Assembly: GCF_002116905.1 (NCBI RefSeq) | Contig: NZ_CP015118.1 | Span: 4,960,001-5,024,000 of the forward strand | Length of the DNA: 64,000 bases | Origin: Piscinibacter gummiphilus | Lineage (GTDB): Bacteria > Pseudomonadota > Gammaproteobacteria > Burkholderiales > Burkholderiaceae_C | Direction: 5' to 3' | Shown here: positions 39,612-49,165 of the stretch, piece by piece | How the letters are laid out: the number at the start of each line of letters is the position of its first letter | How positions within the stretch are numbered: position 1 is the stretch's first letter | Position numbers and translations under genes: made by a program | The notes under the pieces: generated by a model | What the model was told of the DNA's origin: nothing | Databases searched by the model: none | The model's input: only the letters and a program-made list of their open reading frames with translations

Positions 39612-40013
39612 TCAGGCGAACACCGAGGCGCCCGCCTTCGCCACTTGGGCATCCTGCTCAGGCTTGACACCGGACACGCCGATGGCCCCCACCACCTGGC
39701 CTTCCACGACGATGGGCACGCCCCCTTCGAGCAGCCCGGAGAGCGGAGCCGACAGGAACGCGAAACGCCCCTTGTTCACCATGTCCTCGTAGCCCTTGCT
39801 CTCGCGCCGGCCGAGCGCGGACGTGCGGGCCTTCTCGGTCGCGATGTACGCACCGACCGGCGCGCAGCCGTCGAGCCGTTCGAGGGCGAGCAGGTGGCCA
39901 CCGTCGTCGGCGACGGCGAGGGTGACGGCCCAGCCGTTGGCGGTGGCTTCGGCCCGGGCGGCGTCGAGCACGCGGGCGACGTCGGACTGGGTGAGGACGG
40001 GTTTGGACTTCAT
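39612..40013 (-). CDS. GlcG/HbpS-family protein
   Basis: The 133-residue single-domain protein has the family landmarks WAVTLAVADDGGHLLALERLDG, KARTSALGRRESKG and GGVPIVVEGQVVGAIGVSG. GlcG/HbpS/PduO-C proteins form octamers and have been linked to heme or cobalamin-related binding. Its start lies 110 bases from the divergent cobalamin riboswitch, but it is transcribed away from it. There is no signal peptide. Confidence 0.85.
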   Translation of the reverse strand: MKSKPVLTQSDVARVLDAARAEATANGWAVTLAVADDGGHLLALERLDGCAPVGAYIATEKARTSALGRRESKGYEDMVNKGRFAFLSAPLSGLLEGGVPIVVEGQVVGAIGVSGVKPEQDAQVAKAGASVFA

Positions 40014-40124
40014 GGGACGGATTCCTTGTGTTGCCCCGGCGCGGTGCGCGCCGGTCGTTTGGACATGTTGGACCGCAAGCGCCATGCCCGCCACCCTAGA
40101 ATGGGCGATGACGAAGGTGTCGCG

Positions 40125-40328
40125 GGTCCCTGCCGGGGACGCCGCGGTGAAACGGGAAACAGGTGCGAAGCCTGTGCTGCCCCCGCAACGGTCAGCGGAC
40201 CAGGACGTCTCGGGCAAGGCCATCCATCGGCCTTGCAGCCACTGCGCCTCGCGGCGCGGGAAGGCGAGTCGTCCGGCCACACGCGTTCCCCCACGCGTGC
40301 GGCCATTCCGCGAGCCCGGAGACCGGCC
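40125..40328 (+). promoter_or_regulatory. Cobalamin (AdoCbl) riboswitch
   Basis: All the core blocks are readable in order: GGTGAAACGGGAAACAGGTG (about 40147-40166), GCCTGTGCTGCCCCCGCAAC, a variable arm, GCGGGAAGGCGAG (about 40257-40269), and the B12-box region GAGCCCGGAGACCGGCC (40312-40328). A ~140-base tail, part of which could fold into an expression platform, leads to the hupE-like start at 40467. It should repress the hupE-cobW-cobN-chlID operon when cobalamin is plentiful. Boundaries are approximate. Confidence 0.93.
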
Positions 40329-40466
40329 TTCGGAACCACTCGGTCGCTGCGGGCGTGCGGCATCCGGGCAGGCCGGCGCGTGCGCCGGCCGGCTCCGGTG
40401 CGTGTGCCCGATGCGACCGCCACCACCACGGACGGCCTGCGGGGACGCAGGCCCAGGAGCCCCACG

Positions 40467-41096
40467 ATGACCCTTTCCCTCCGACGGCCGGCCGCCGTCC
40501 TCGCCACGTCGTTCCTCGCCGCCCCCGCCTTCGCGCACCACGCGATGGACGGCAAGACCCCGGTCACCTTCCTGCAGGGCCTGCTCTCGGGCATCGCCCA
40601 CCCGGTCATCGGCCTCGACCATCTCGCGTTCGTGCTGGCCGCCGCGTGGGTGCTGTCCCGCGTCGCGACGGTGCCGCGCATCGCGCTGGCCGCGTCGTTC
40701 GTGGCCGCGGCCGTCGCCGGCACCGTGCTGCACCTGGCCCTCGTCAACGTGCCCCGGTCCGAACTGCTCGTGGCCCTGACGGTCGTGTTCGCCGGCCTCG
40801 CGGTGGCCTGGCGCCGCGCGTCGCCCGCCGCGCTGCTGTGGGCCGCGCTGCCGGTGGCCGGCGTGCTGCACGGCTATGCGTACGGCGAGTCGATCGTCGG
40901 CGCGGAACCCGCGCCACTGGCGGCCTACCTGCTCGGCTTCGCGCTCGTGCAGCTCGCCGTGATGCTCGGTGCCGCATCGCTGCTGTCGCGCCGCGATCCC
41001 GTCCGCGTGCGGCGCGCCGCGGTGCCCGCCGGCGCCCTCGTCGTGCTGGTCGGCGTGTACTTCGCCGCGCTGCAGCTCGTGCCGCAGGCCGCGTGA
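40467..41096 (+). CDS. HupE/UreJ-family metal permease, probable cobalt uptake
   Basis: The 209-residue protein has a signal-like N-terminus ending AFAHH and about six hydrophobic segments. The HupE/UreJ metal motif is HPVIGLDHLAFVLAAAWVLSR, and a second His is in GVLHGYAYGES. Family members transport nickel or cobalt. Position directly behind a cobalamin riboswitch and before cobW/cobN argues for cobalt. The coding sequence ends ten bases before cobW. Confidence 0.85.
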   Translation: MTLSLRRPAAVLATSFLAAPAFAHHAMDGKTPVTFLQGLLSGIAHPVIGLDHLAFVLAAAWVLSRVATVPRIALAASFVAAAVAGTVLHLALVNVPRSELLVALTVVFAGLAVAWRRASPAALLWAALPVAGVLHGYAYGESIVGAEPAPLAAYLLGFALVQLAVMLGAASLLSRRDPVRVRRAAVPAGALVVLVGVYFAALQLVPQAA

Positions 41097-41106
41097 GGAG
41101 TCCGAC

Positions 41107-42156
<1,050 letters not shown>

Positions 42157-42159
42157 CAC

Positions 42160-45100
42160 ATGCACCTGCTGAACACCCGGCCGGGCGGATTCGTCGAGGA
42201 CGAGGGCGCCGTCGTGCGCCTCGGCCAGACCCCGGCCGACATCGTGGTGCTCAGCTCCGCCGACACCACGCTCGCGCTGCTCGCCGCGGCGCAGGCGCGC
42301 GAACCCGCGCCGCCGTCGCTTCGGCTCGCGAACGTGATGTTCCTGAAACAGCCCGCGTCGCTCGACCTCTACATCGACGAGGTGCTGCGGCACGCGCGGG
42401 TCGTGGTGGTCGACCACCTCGGCGCCGAGTCGGCCTGGCCCTACGGCATCCGGCGGCTCGGTGAACTGGCGCGCGCCCGCGGCCAGCGCCTCGCGATGTT
42501 CTCGGGCGACCTGCAGGAGGATCCGAACCTGCTGCGCAAGGGCACGGCCCCCATCGACTGGTGCCGCACGCTGTGGCACTACCTGCGCGCCGGCGGGCCG
42601 GCGAACGCCACGCAGTTCCTGAGGAGCCTGGCCTTCCACGGCCTCGGGCAAGGCCCCGCGCCCGAACCGCCGCGCCCGGTGCCGCAGGTGGCCGTGCATG
42701 TGCCGGGCCGCACGGGCCTCTCGACCGTCGGCGACATCACCGCGGGCTGGACCGCCGGCGCGCCGGTCGTCGCGATCGTCTTCTACCGCTCGCACCTGCA
42801 GTCGGGCAACGTCGCGGCGTTCGATGCGCTGGCCGGCGCCCTGCGCGAGCGCGGCCTGAACCCGTTGCCCATCGCGCTCGATTCGCTGAAGGACCCGGTG
42901 TGCATCGCCACGCTGCGCCAGCTGTGCGCCGACCACGCGGTGTCGCTCGTGATGAACACGACGGCCTTCGCCGCACTCGCCGACGCCGCCGCCGAGCCGC
43001 TGGCAGGCGACGCCCCGGTGCTGCAGGTGATCGTGAGCGGCGCCGCGCGCGACGACTGGCTCGCCGACCCGCAAGGCCTGCGCCCGCGCGACATCGCGAT
43101 GCAGGTGGCCCTGCCCGAGGTCGACGGCCGCATCGTCACGCGGGCCATCAGCTTCAAGGGCCTCGCATGGCGCTGTGAACTCACGCAGACCGACATCGCC
43201 GGCTACCAGCCCGATGCCGAACGCGTGGCCTTCGTGGCCGACCTCGCGCAGCGCTGGTGCCGTCTGCGCTCGCGGCCCGCAGCGCAGAAGCGCCTCGCGC
43301 TCGTGCTGGCGAACTACCCCGGCAGCGAGGGCCGCATCGGCAGCGGCGTGGGGCTCGACACACCCGCATCGGTCGTGAACATCCTGCGGCGGCTGGCCGC
43401 GGACGGGTACGCCGTGCACGATCTGCCCGAGGACGGCGACACACTGATGGCCACGCTGCAGCAAGGCATCGCGAACGACCCGGCGATGTGGGACCGGCGC
43501 CCCGCCTGGCAGAGCCTGCCGATGGCCGGCTACCGCAGGCGCCTCGCCGCCCTGCCCGCCGGTCTCGCCGACGCCATCGACGCACGCTGGGGCCCACCGG
43601 AACAGGATCCGATGGTGCGCCGCGGCCGCTTCATGGTGGCGGGCCTGCGCTGCGGCAACGTGTTCGTCGGCATCCAGCCGGCACGTTCACCCGGCCTGGA
43701 CTCGTACGCGAGCTACCACGACGCCGACCTGGTGCCCCCGCACGGCTACCTCGCCTTCTACTTCTGGCTGCGCGACACCTTCGCGGTGGATGCGGTGGTG
43801 CACGTGGGCAAACACGGCAACCTCGAATGGCTGCCCGGCAAGAGCCTCGCGCTGTCCCAGTCATGCTGGCCCGACGCGGTGCTCGGCCCGATGCCGCACC
43901 TGTACCCCTTCATCGTGAACGACCCCGGCGAAGGTGCGCAGGCCAAGCGGCGCACGCAGGCCGTGATCGTCGACCACCTGATGCCGCCGCTCACCCGCGC
44001 CGAGAGCCACGGCCCGTTGCAGGACCTCGAACGCCAGGTCGACGAGTACTACGACGCGCTGCTCGTCGACCCGCGTCGCGCCGCGGTGCTGCGCGCGCAG
44101 ATCGTCGCCCTCGTTCGCGAGCACCGGCTGCACGAGGAACTCGCGGCGCCTGCGGCCGACGACGACACGCTGCTGGCCCGCGTCGACGCGTACCTGTGCG
44201 AACTGAAGGAGACGCAGATCCGGGACGGCCTGCACGTGTTCGGCACATCGCCCGCGGGCCGGCAGCGCCGCGACACGCTCCTCGCGATGGCCCGTTACCC
44301 GGTGGGCGACGGCCAGGGCGAGCGGCGCGGGTTGACCCAGGCCCTGTCGGCCGACCTGCTGCCCGGCGAGGGGTTCGACCCGCTCGACATCAACCCCGCC
44401 ACGCCGTGGACCGGCGACCGGCCGGCACGGCTCGCGGGCGAGGGGCCGTGGCGCCACCACGGCGACACGCGCGAGCGGCTCGAAGACCTCGCGCTGCGCC
44501 TGCTCGACGGCGAACCCGCCGACGGCCTGCCGCACACCCGCGCGGTACTGGACCGCATCGCGCGTCGCATCGCCCCCGACCTCGACGCGTGCGGGGCCGA
44601 GGAACTGGCCCAGCTGATGCGCGGCCTCGCAGGGCGTTTCGTGCCGCCGGGCCCGAGCGGTTCCCCGTCGCGCGGCCGGCCCGACGTGCTGCCCACCGGC
44701 CGCAACTTCTACGGCGTCGACACCCGCGCCATTCCCACCCGCACCGCGTACGACCTCGGCGTGAAGTCGGCCGCGCTGCTGCTCGAACGCCACCTGCAGG
44801 ACCACGGCGACCATCCACGCGCCGTGGGCCTGTCGGTGTGGGGCACGGCCACCATGCGCACCGGCGGCGACGACCTCGCGCAGGCCTTCGCGCTGCTCGG
44901 CGTGCGCCCGAAGTGGGCCCCGGGCAGCCACCGCGTGACCGACTTCGAGGTGCTGCCCGTCGCCGTGCTCGGGCGCCCGCGCATCGACGTCGTGCTGCGC
45001 ATCTCGGGCTTCTTCCGCGACGCCTTCCCGAACGCCGTGCAGATGTTCCATGCGGCCGTGCTGGCCGTGGCCGCGCAGGAAGACGAGGACGCGGACCAGA

Positions 45101-45897
45101 ACCCGCTGCGCGCTCGCATCGTGGCCGAACGCGCGGCCCTCGCCGCCGCGGGCCGGGCGCCCGAGGCCGCGGACTGGCGCGTGTTCGGCTCCCCGCCGGG
45201 CCACTACGGTTCGGGCCTGCAGCCCCTGTTCGACCACGGACGCTGGCAGACCGACGGCGACCTCGCCGAAGCCTATGTGGGCTGGAGCGCGCACGCCTAC
45301 GGCCCGACGGGCGACGGCGTGCCCGCGGCCGACGCGCTGCGGCGGCGCCTGCGCGACATCGACGCCGTGGCCCAGAACCAGGACAGCCGCGAACACGACC
45401 TGCTCGACTCGAACGACTACTACCAGTTCCAGGGTGGCATGGCCGCGGCCGTGCGCCACCTGGCGGGTGCGCAGCCGGCCCTGTACCACGGCGACCATGC
45501 GAACCCGCGCGCGCCGCGCGTGCGGTCCTTGAAGGAAGAGGTGTCGCGGGTCGTGCGCGCCCGCGTCGTCAACCCCAAGTGGATCGCCGGCGCCCGACGC
45601 CACGGCTACAAGGGCGCGTTCGAGATGGCCGCCACCGTCGACTACCTCTTCGGCTTCGACGCCACCACGCGCGTGGTGGGCGACCACCAGTACGCGATGG
45701 TGGCCGACGCCTACGTGATCGACGCGGCGAACCGCGCGTTCCTGCAACGCCACAACCCGCGCGCGCTCGGCGACATCCTCGACCGCCTGCTCGAAGCCAT
45801 GCAGCGCGGCCTGTGGCAACACCCCGGCGCGCACCGCGAGGCGATCGAATCGCTGCGGCTCGCCCACGACAACGACCAGGAAGGACCCTCCTCATGA
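42160..45897 (+). CDS. cobN: Cobaltochelatase large subunit CobN
   Basis: The 1245-residue protein is of the normal size for CobN. It shows LFYRSH-like segments (VFYRSHLQSGNVAAFDAL), the CobN/BchH core (HVGKHGNLEWLPGKSLALSQSCWPDAVLGPMPHLYPFIVNDPGEG) and VWGTATMRTGGDDLAQAF with LRISGFFRDAFPNAVQ. It inserts Co2+ into hydrogenobyrinic acid a,c-diamide (aerobic route) with ATP from the AAA+ partner. The stop overlaps the ChlI-like start (ATGA). Confidence 0.95.
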   Translation: MHLLNTRPGGFVEDEGAVVRLGQTPADIVVLSSADTTLALLAAAQAREPAPPSLRLANVMFLKQPASLDLYIDEVLRHARVVVVDHLGAESAWPYGIRRLGELARARGQRLAMFSGDLQEDPNLLRKGTAPIDWCRTLWHYLRAGGPANATQFLRSLAFHGLGQGPAPEPPRPVPQVAVHVPGRTGLSTVGDITAGWTAGAPVVAIVFYRSHLQSGNVAAFDALAGALRERGLNPLPIALDSLKDPVCIATLRQLCADHAVSLVMNTTAFAALADAAAEPLAGDAPVLQVIVSGAARDDWLADPQGLRPRDIAMQVALPEVDGRIVTRAISFKGLAWRCELTQTDIAGYQPDAERVAFVADLAQRWCRLRSRPAAQKRLALVLANYPGSEGRIGSGVGLDTPASVVNILRRLAADGYAVHDLPEDGDTLMATLQQGIANDPAMWDRRPAWQSLPMAGYRRRLAALPAGLADAIDARWGPPEQDPMVRRGRFMVAGLRCGNVFVGIQPARSPGLDSYASYHDADLVPPHGYLAFYFWLRDTFAVDAVVHVGKHGNLEWLPGKSLALSQSCWPDAVLGPMPHLYPFIVNDPGEGAQAKRRTQAVIVDHLMPPLTRAESHGPLQDLERQVDEYYDALLVDPRRAAVLRAQIVALVREHRLHEELAAPAADDDTLLARVDAYLCELKETQIRDGLHVFGTSPAGRQRRDTLLAMARYPVGDGQGERRGLTQALSADLLPGEGFDPLDINPATPWTGDRPARLAGEGPWRHHGDTRERLEDLALRLLDGEPADGLPHTRAVLDRIARRIAPDLDACGAEELAQLMRGLAGRFVPPGPSGSPSRGRPDVLPTGRNFYGVDTRAIPTRTAYDLGVKSAALLLERHLQDHGDHPRAVGLSVWGTATMRTGGDDLAQAFALLGVRPKWAPGSHRVTDFEVLPVAVLGRPRIDVVLRISGFFRDAFPNAVQMFHAAVLAVAAQEDEDADQNPLRARIVAERAALAAAGRAPEAADWRVFGSPPGHYGSGLQPLFDHGRWQTDGDLAEAYVGWSAHAYGPTGDGVPAADALRRRLRDIDAVAQNQDSREHDLLDSNDYYQFQGGMAAAVRHLAGAQPALYHGDHANPRAPRVRSLKEEVSRVVRARVVNPKWIAGARRHGYKGAFEMAATVDYLFGFDATTRVVGDHQYAMVADAYVIDAANRAFLQRHNPRALGDILDRLLEAMQRGLWQHPGAHREAIESLRLAHDNDQEGPSS

Positions 45898-46910
45898 CCC
45901 CCGCGCCCCTGCCGCCGGTGTTCCCGTTCTCCGCACTGGCCGGCCAGCCCGCGCTGCGGCTCGCGCTGCTGCTCGTCGCGATCGACCCGGGCATCGGCGG
46001 GGTGCTCGTCGAGGGACCGCGCGGCACGGCCAAGTCCACCGCCGCACGCGCGCTCGCCGAACTGCTGCCCGGCTCGGCCTTCGTGCCGCTGCCACTCGGC
46101 GCGAGCCTCGAGCACCTCGTGGGCACGCTGGACCTGGACGAGGCCCTCGCCGGCCATGCCGTGCGCTTCCGGCCGGGCCTGCTCGCGCGGGCCAACGGCG
46201 GCGTGCTGTACGTCGACGAGGTCAACCTGCTGCCCGACCTGCTCGTCGACGCACTGCTCGACGCCGCGGCGAGCGGCCTGCACGTGGTGGAGCGCGACGG
46301 TGTCTCGCAGGCGCACGCGGCCCGCTTCGCGCTCATCGGCACGATGAACCCGGAGGAAGGTGCGCTGCGGCCGCAACTGCTCGACCGGTTCGGGCTCGAC
46401 GTGGTCCTCGACAACCTCACCGACCCGGCCGTGCGCGAGGCCGCGGTGCGCGACCGGCTCGCGTTCGACACCGACCCGGTGGCGTTCCGCGCGCGGCACG
46501 ACGCGGCCCGGCGCGACCTCACGGAGCGGCTCGCCCGCGCCCGCGAACGGGCCCCGCGGCTCGACAGCGGCGACGCGGTCTTCGCACACGCGACCGGCCT
46601 GTGCCTCGCGGCACGCGTGGACGGCCTGCGGGCGGACCTCGTGCTGCTGCGGGCGGCACGGGCACTGGCCGCCTGGGAGGAGGCGCCGTCGGTGTCGCCA
46701 GCCCACGTGGACCAGGTCGCCGAACTGGTCCTGCGGCACCGCCGGCATCCCGACGTGGCCGCCGCGCCACCGCCCTCGTCCGAAGCGGCGGTGCCACGGC
46801 CTGCGGCCGACGACACCCCGTGGGGCGAGATGCCGCCCGAGCCCGTGGGCCTGACCCCCGTCAAGCCGCTGCGTCCGCTGGCCGGAGCGCCCACCGCAAA
46901 AAAAGCCTGA
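45894..46910 (+). CDS. ChlI/BchI-type AAA+ chelatase subunit (zero-frame product of a frameshift gene)
   Basis: The 338-residue AAA+ protein has Walker A as GPRGTAKST (~43), the sensor region VLYVDEVNLLPDLLVDALLDAA (Walker B ~104) and IGTMNPEEGALRPQLLDRFGL. The C-terminal 50 residues are a Pro/Ala linker, not part of the AAA+ fold, and end PTAKKA. ChlI-like proteins energise CobN in organisms that lack CobS/CobT. The gene ends on a slippery A7 run and is followed in the -1 frame by the von Willebrand half, so this is best read as the short product. The linker would join the two halves in the long product. Confidence 0.93.
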   Translation: MTPAPLPPVFPFSALAGQPALRLALLLVAIDPGIGGVLVEGPRGTAKSTAARALAELLPGSAFVPLPLGASLEHLVGTLDLDEALAGHAVRFRPGLLARANGGVLYVDEVNLLPDLLVDALLDAAASGLHVVERDGVSQAHAARFALIGTMNPEEGALRPQLLDRFGLDVVLDNLTDPAVREAAVRDRLAFDTDPVAFRARHDAARRDLTERLARARERAPRLDSGDAVFAHATGLCLAARVDGLRADLVLLRAARALAAWEEAPSVSPAHVDQVAELVLRHRRHPDVAAAPPPSSEAAVPRPAADDTPWGEMPPEPVGLTPVKPLRPLAGAPTAKKA

Positions 46911-46954
46911 GCGCCCCGCAGGCCCGCGCGAGCCGCTCGGGCCTGCGGCGGCGC
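46884..46954 (+). other. Programmed -1 ribosomal frameshift cassette
   Basis: Elements in order: GGAG (46884-46887), a Shine-Dalgarno-like stimulator; 10 bases; the heptamer A_AAA_AAA in zero-frame phase (46898-46904); a six-base spacer GCCTGA that contains the zero-frame stop; and a stem in which GCGCC-CCGCAGGCCCG (46911-46926) pairs with CGGGCCTGCGG-c-GGCGC (46938-46954), 16 pairs with one bulge and an 11-base loop. The spacings equal those of the E. coli dnaX signal. The product continues as KK-SLSAPQ into the von Willebrand frame. Confidence 0.85.
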
Positions 46955-47527
46955 GATGGCGGCATCGACTGGGTGCGGACCCTCGCCGCGCGGGGCGGCT
47001 CACCGCTCGACCGCCGCCACCTTCGCCAGCGTGACCTCGTCGCGGGCGCACCGGCGCTGCACTGCATCGTGATCGACGCCTCCGGCTCGATGGTGGGTGG
47101 CGGGCGGCTCGCGAAGGCCAAGGGCATCGCCGCCGCACTCGCGGACGCGGCCTGGCGGCGGCGCGACGAAGTCGCGGTGCTGTCGTTCTCGGGCGGGCAC
47201 ACCCTGGTGCACGTGCCACCCGGCCGCGCGCGCCCGCGCAGCGGTGTCCGCTTCGCCACGCTCGGCGGCGGCGGTGGCACGTCGCTCGCGCGCGGCCTCG
47301 CCGACGCGGACGCGCTGCTCACGCGCGCCGCCCGCCGGCACCCGCACCAGGTCCGCTGGCTGTGGCTGCTGACCGACGGCCGCAGCGCGCAGGAACCCGG
47401 ACGCCCGCACGCGGCGGACCACGTGCGGATCGTCGACCTCGAAGGCGGCCGCGTGAACCTGGGCCGCAACGCGGCGCTGGCGGCGCGCTGGGGCGCCGGA
47501 TACCTGGCGGCGGCCGACTTCGGATGA
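46904..47527 (+). CDS. ChlD-type von Willebrand A domain, reached by -1 frameshift from the AAA+ gene
   Basis: This frame has no ATG/GTG start with a ribosome site that keeps the conserved RRDGGIDWVRTLAARG segment; only an in-frame CTG at 46907 would. The frame is exactly -1 to the AAA+ gene. After slipping at 46898-46904, translation would yield a fused ~544-residue ChlD-like subunit. It contains the MIDAS motif DASGSM, the second MIDAS threonine region GGGGTSLARGL and LLTDGRSAQ. The integrin-type domain contacts the ATPase partner in chelatases. Independent initiation at CTG, coupled to the upstream stop, remains the alternative. Confidence 0.85.
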   Translation, partial: SLSAPQARASRSGLRRRDGGIDWVRTLAARGGSPLDRRHLRQRDLVAGAPALHCIVIDASGSMVGGGRLAKAKGIAAALADAAWRRRDEVAVLSFSGGHTLVHVPPGRARPRSGVRFATLGGGGGTSLARGLADADALLTRAARRHPHQVRWLWLLTDGRSAQEPGRPHAADHVRIVDLEGGRVNLGRNAALAARWGAGYLAAADFG

Positions 47528-47617
47528 CCGGAGCACCGGGGCGACGACTTCATCATCGCCACGGAATTCGTGCCCATAATGCATGACGTTCACACGACCC
47601 CAGGGGAGCGCATTCGA

Positions 47618-49165
47618 ATGGCCTTCAAGACCATCGCAACCGGAGTCGCCACGATCGCCTTGCTGGCGATGGCCGTGGCCTGTTCGTCGATCGAGCCGCC
47701 CCCGCCGTGCGCGGGCGGTGACCCGGCCGTGGTCTGCACGGCCGAGGGGCCGGTGCGGGGTTCGCTGGAAGGCGGACTGCTCGCGGTGCGCGGCATCCCG
47801 TACGCCGCGCCGCCGGTGGGCCCGAAACGGTGGCAGCCGCCCGCCAAGGCCGCGCCATGGTCCGGCACCCGCGACGGCACCCGCTTCGGCAACGTCTGCC
47901 CGCAGCTCGCCGGCCCCGACGTCGTGGGCGACGAGGACTGCCTCACCGTCAACGTCTGGGCCCCGCGCCCGGCACCGGCCAAGCCGCTGCCCGTGATGGT
48001 GTTCTTCACCGGCGGCGGCAACCACGGCTTCTCCGGCCAGGGGGCCGGTGTGTTCGGCGGCGTGAAGTACGACGGCTCCCGCCTCGCGCCCGAGGGCGCG
48101 GTGTTCGTGAGCTTCAACTACCGGCTGGGCGCCCTCGGCTTCCTCACCACCGACACGCTCGCCGGCAACTACGGCAGCCTCGACCAGATCGCGATGCTGC
48201 AGTGGCTGCAACGGAACATCGCGGCGTTCGGCGGTGATCCGAAGCGCGTGTTCCTGTTCGGCACGTCGGCCGGCGGCGGCAACCTCTGCGCGCTGATGAC
48301 GGCCCCCGCGGCACGCGGCCTGTTCCATGGCGTCTCGATGCAGTCGAGCGTGCCCACCGGCTGCGAGATCGCCACCGCCGCCGACCTGCGCGCCGGCAGC
48401 GGGCAGCGGGTCGCCCAGGCGCTCGGCTGCACCGACGAAGCCTGCCTGCGCTCCAAGACCACCGCCGAGGTCGTGAAGGCGCTGCCCGGCACCTTCGGCC
48501 TGTCGCCGCGCCTCTACGGCCCGAACGTCGACGGCCGCGTGTTCCCCGAACAGCCCCTCGCCGTGATCCGCCGCGGCGCCCATGCCCACATGCCGGTGAT
48601 CGTCGGCAACTCGACACTGGAGACGATGCAGTTCGTGGGTTCGGCCGGCCCCGTGCCCGACGCCGCCGCATACGCCGCCGCGGTGCGCAAGCTGTTCGGC
48701 GCGGACGGCGACCGCGTCCTCGCCACCTACCCCGCGTCGGCCCACGCCACGCCACGCGACGCCCTCGTGCGCCTGACCACCGACGGCCTCTTCACGTGCC
48801 AGGCCCGCCGAGTGGCCCGCACGCTGGCTGCCGTGCAGCGCGAACCGGTGTACCGCTACCTGTTCGACCACCGCCTCGAGAACGACCCAGAGCAGCGTGC
48901 GCTCGGCGCCGTGCACACCATCGAGCACCCGTTCTTCTTCGGCTGGGCCGGCACGTACCGCCCCACTGCCGACGACCTCGCCGTGCAGCGACTGCTCGTG
49001 TCCCACTGGACCGGCGTCGCCCGCGATGGCGCCACCACCGCCTGGCCCGCCGCCTTCCCCGGAGACACCTGGCTGTGGGTGACGCCCACGCCCGACGTCC
49101 GGTCCGACGACCCGGCGCAGTGCGCGTTCTGGGACACGGTGACACTGCCATGGCCGCACCTCTGA
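47618..49165 (+). CDS. Type-B carboxylesterase lipoprotein
   Basis: The ATG at 47618 (AGGGGAG upstream) gives 515 residues with a lipobox AVAC (C22). The alpha/beta hydrolase has the usual type-B signatures: GIPYAAPPVGPKRW near the N-terminus, EDCLTVNVW, the nucleophile S217 in GTSAGGGN, a probable acidic residue in NSTLETMQF and His in HTIEHPFFFG. It is probably anchored to the periplasmic side of the outer membrane and hydrolyses short-chain esters. The stop overlaps the next gene by 16 bases, so it shares an operon with the binding protein and hybrid kinase. Confidence 0.9.
   Translation: MAFKTIATGVATIALLAMAVACSSIEPPPPCAGGDPAVVCTAEGPVRGSLEGGLLAVRGIPYAAPPVGPKRWQPPAKAAPWSGTRDGTRFGNVCPQLAGPDVVGDEDCLTVNVWAPRPAPAKPLPVMVFFTGGGNHGFSGQGAGVFGGVKYDGSRLAPEGAVFVSFNYRLGALGFLTTDTLAGNYGSLDQIAMLQWLQRNIAAFGGDPKRVFLFGTSAGGGNLCALMTAPAARGLFHGVSMQSSVPTGCEIATAADLRAGSGQRVAQALGCTDEACLRSKTTAEVVKALPGTFGLSPRLYGPNVDGRVFPEQPLAVIRRGAHAHMPVIVGNSTLETMQFVGSAGPVPDAAAYAAAVRKLFGADGDRVLATYPASAHATPRDALVRLTTDGLFTCQARRVARTLAAVQREPVYRYLFDHRLENDPEQRALGAVHTIEHPFFFGWAGTYRPTADDLAVQRLLVSHWTGVARDGATTAWPAAFPGDTWLWVTPTPDVRSDDPAQCAFWDTVTLPWPHL

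Noticed and set aside
46601..47527. Von Willebrand gene starting at the upstream ATG at 46601
   Set aside because: This would read 300 bases of shadow sequence inside the AAA+ gene; the frameshift cassette explains the junction better.
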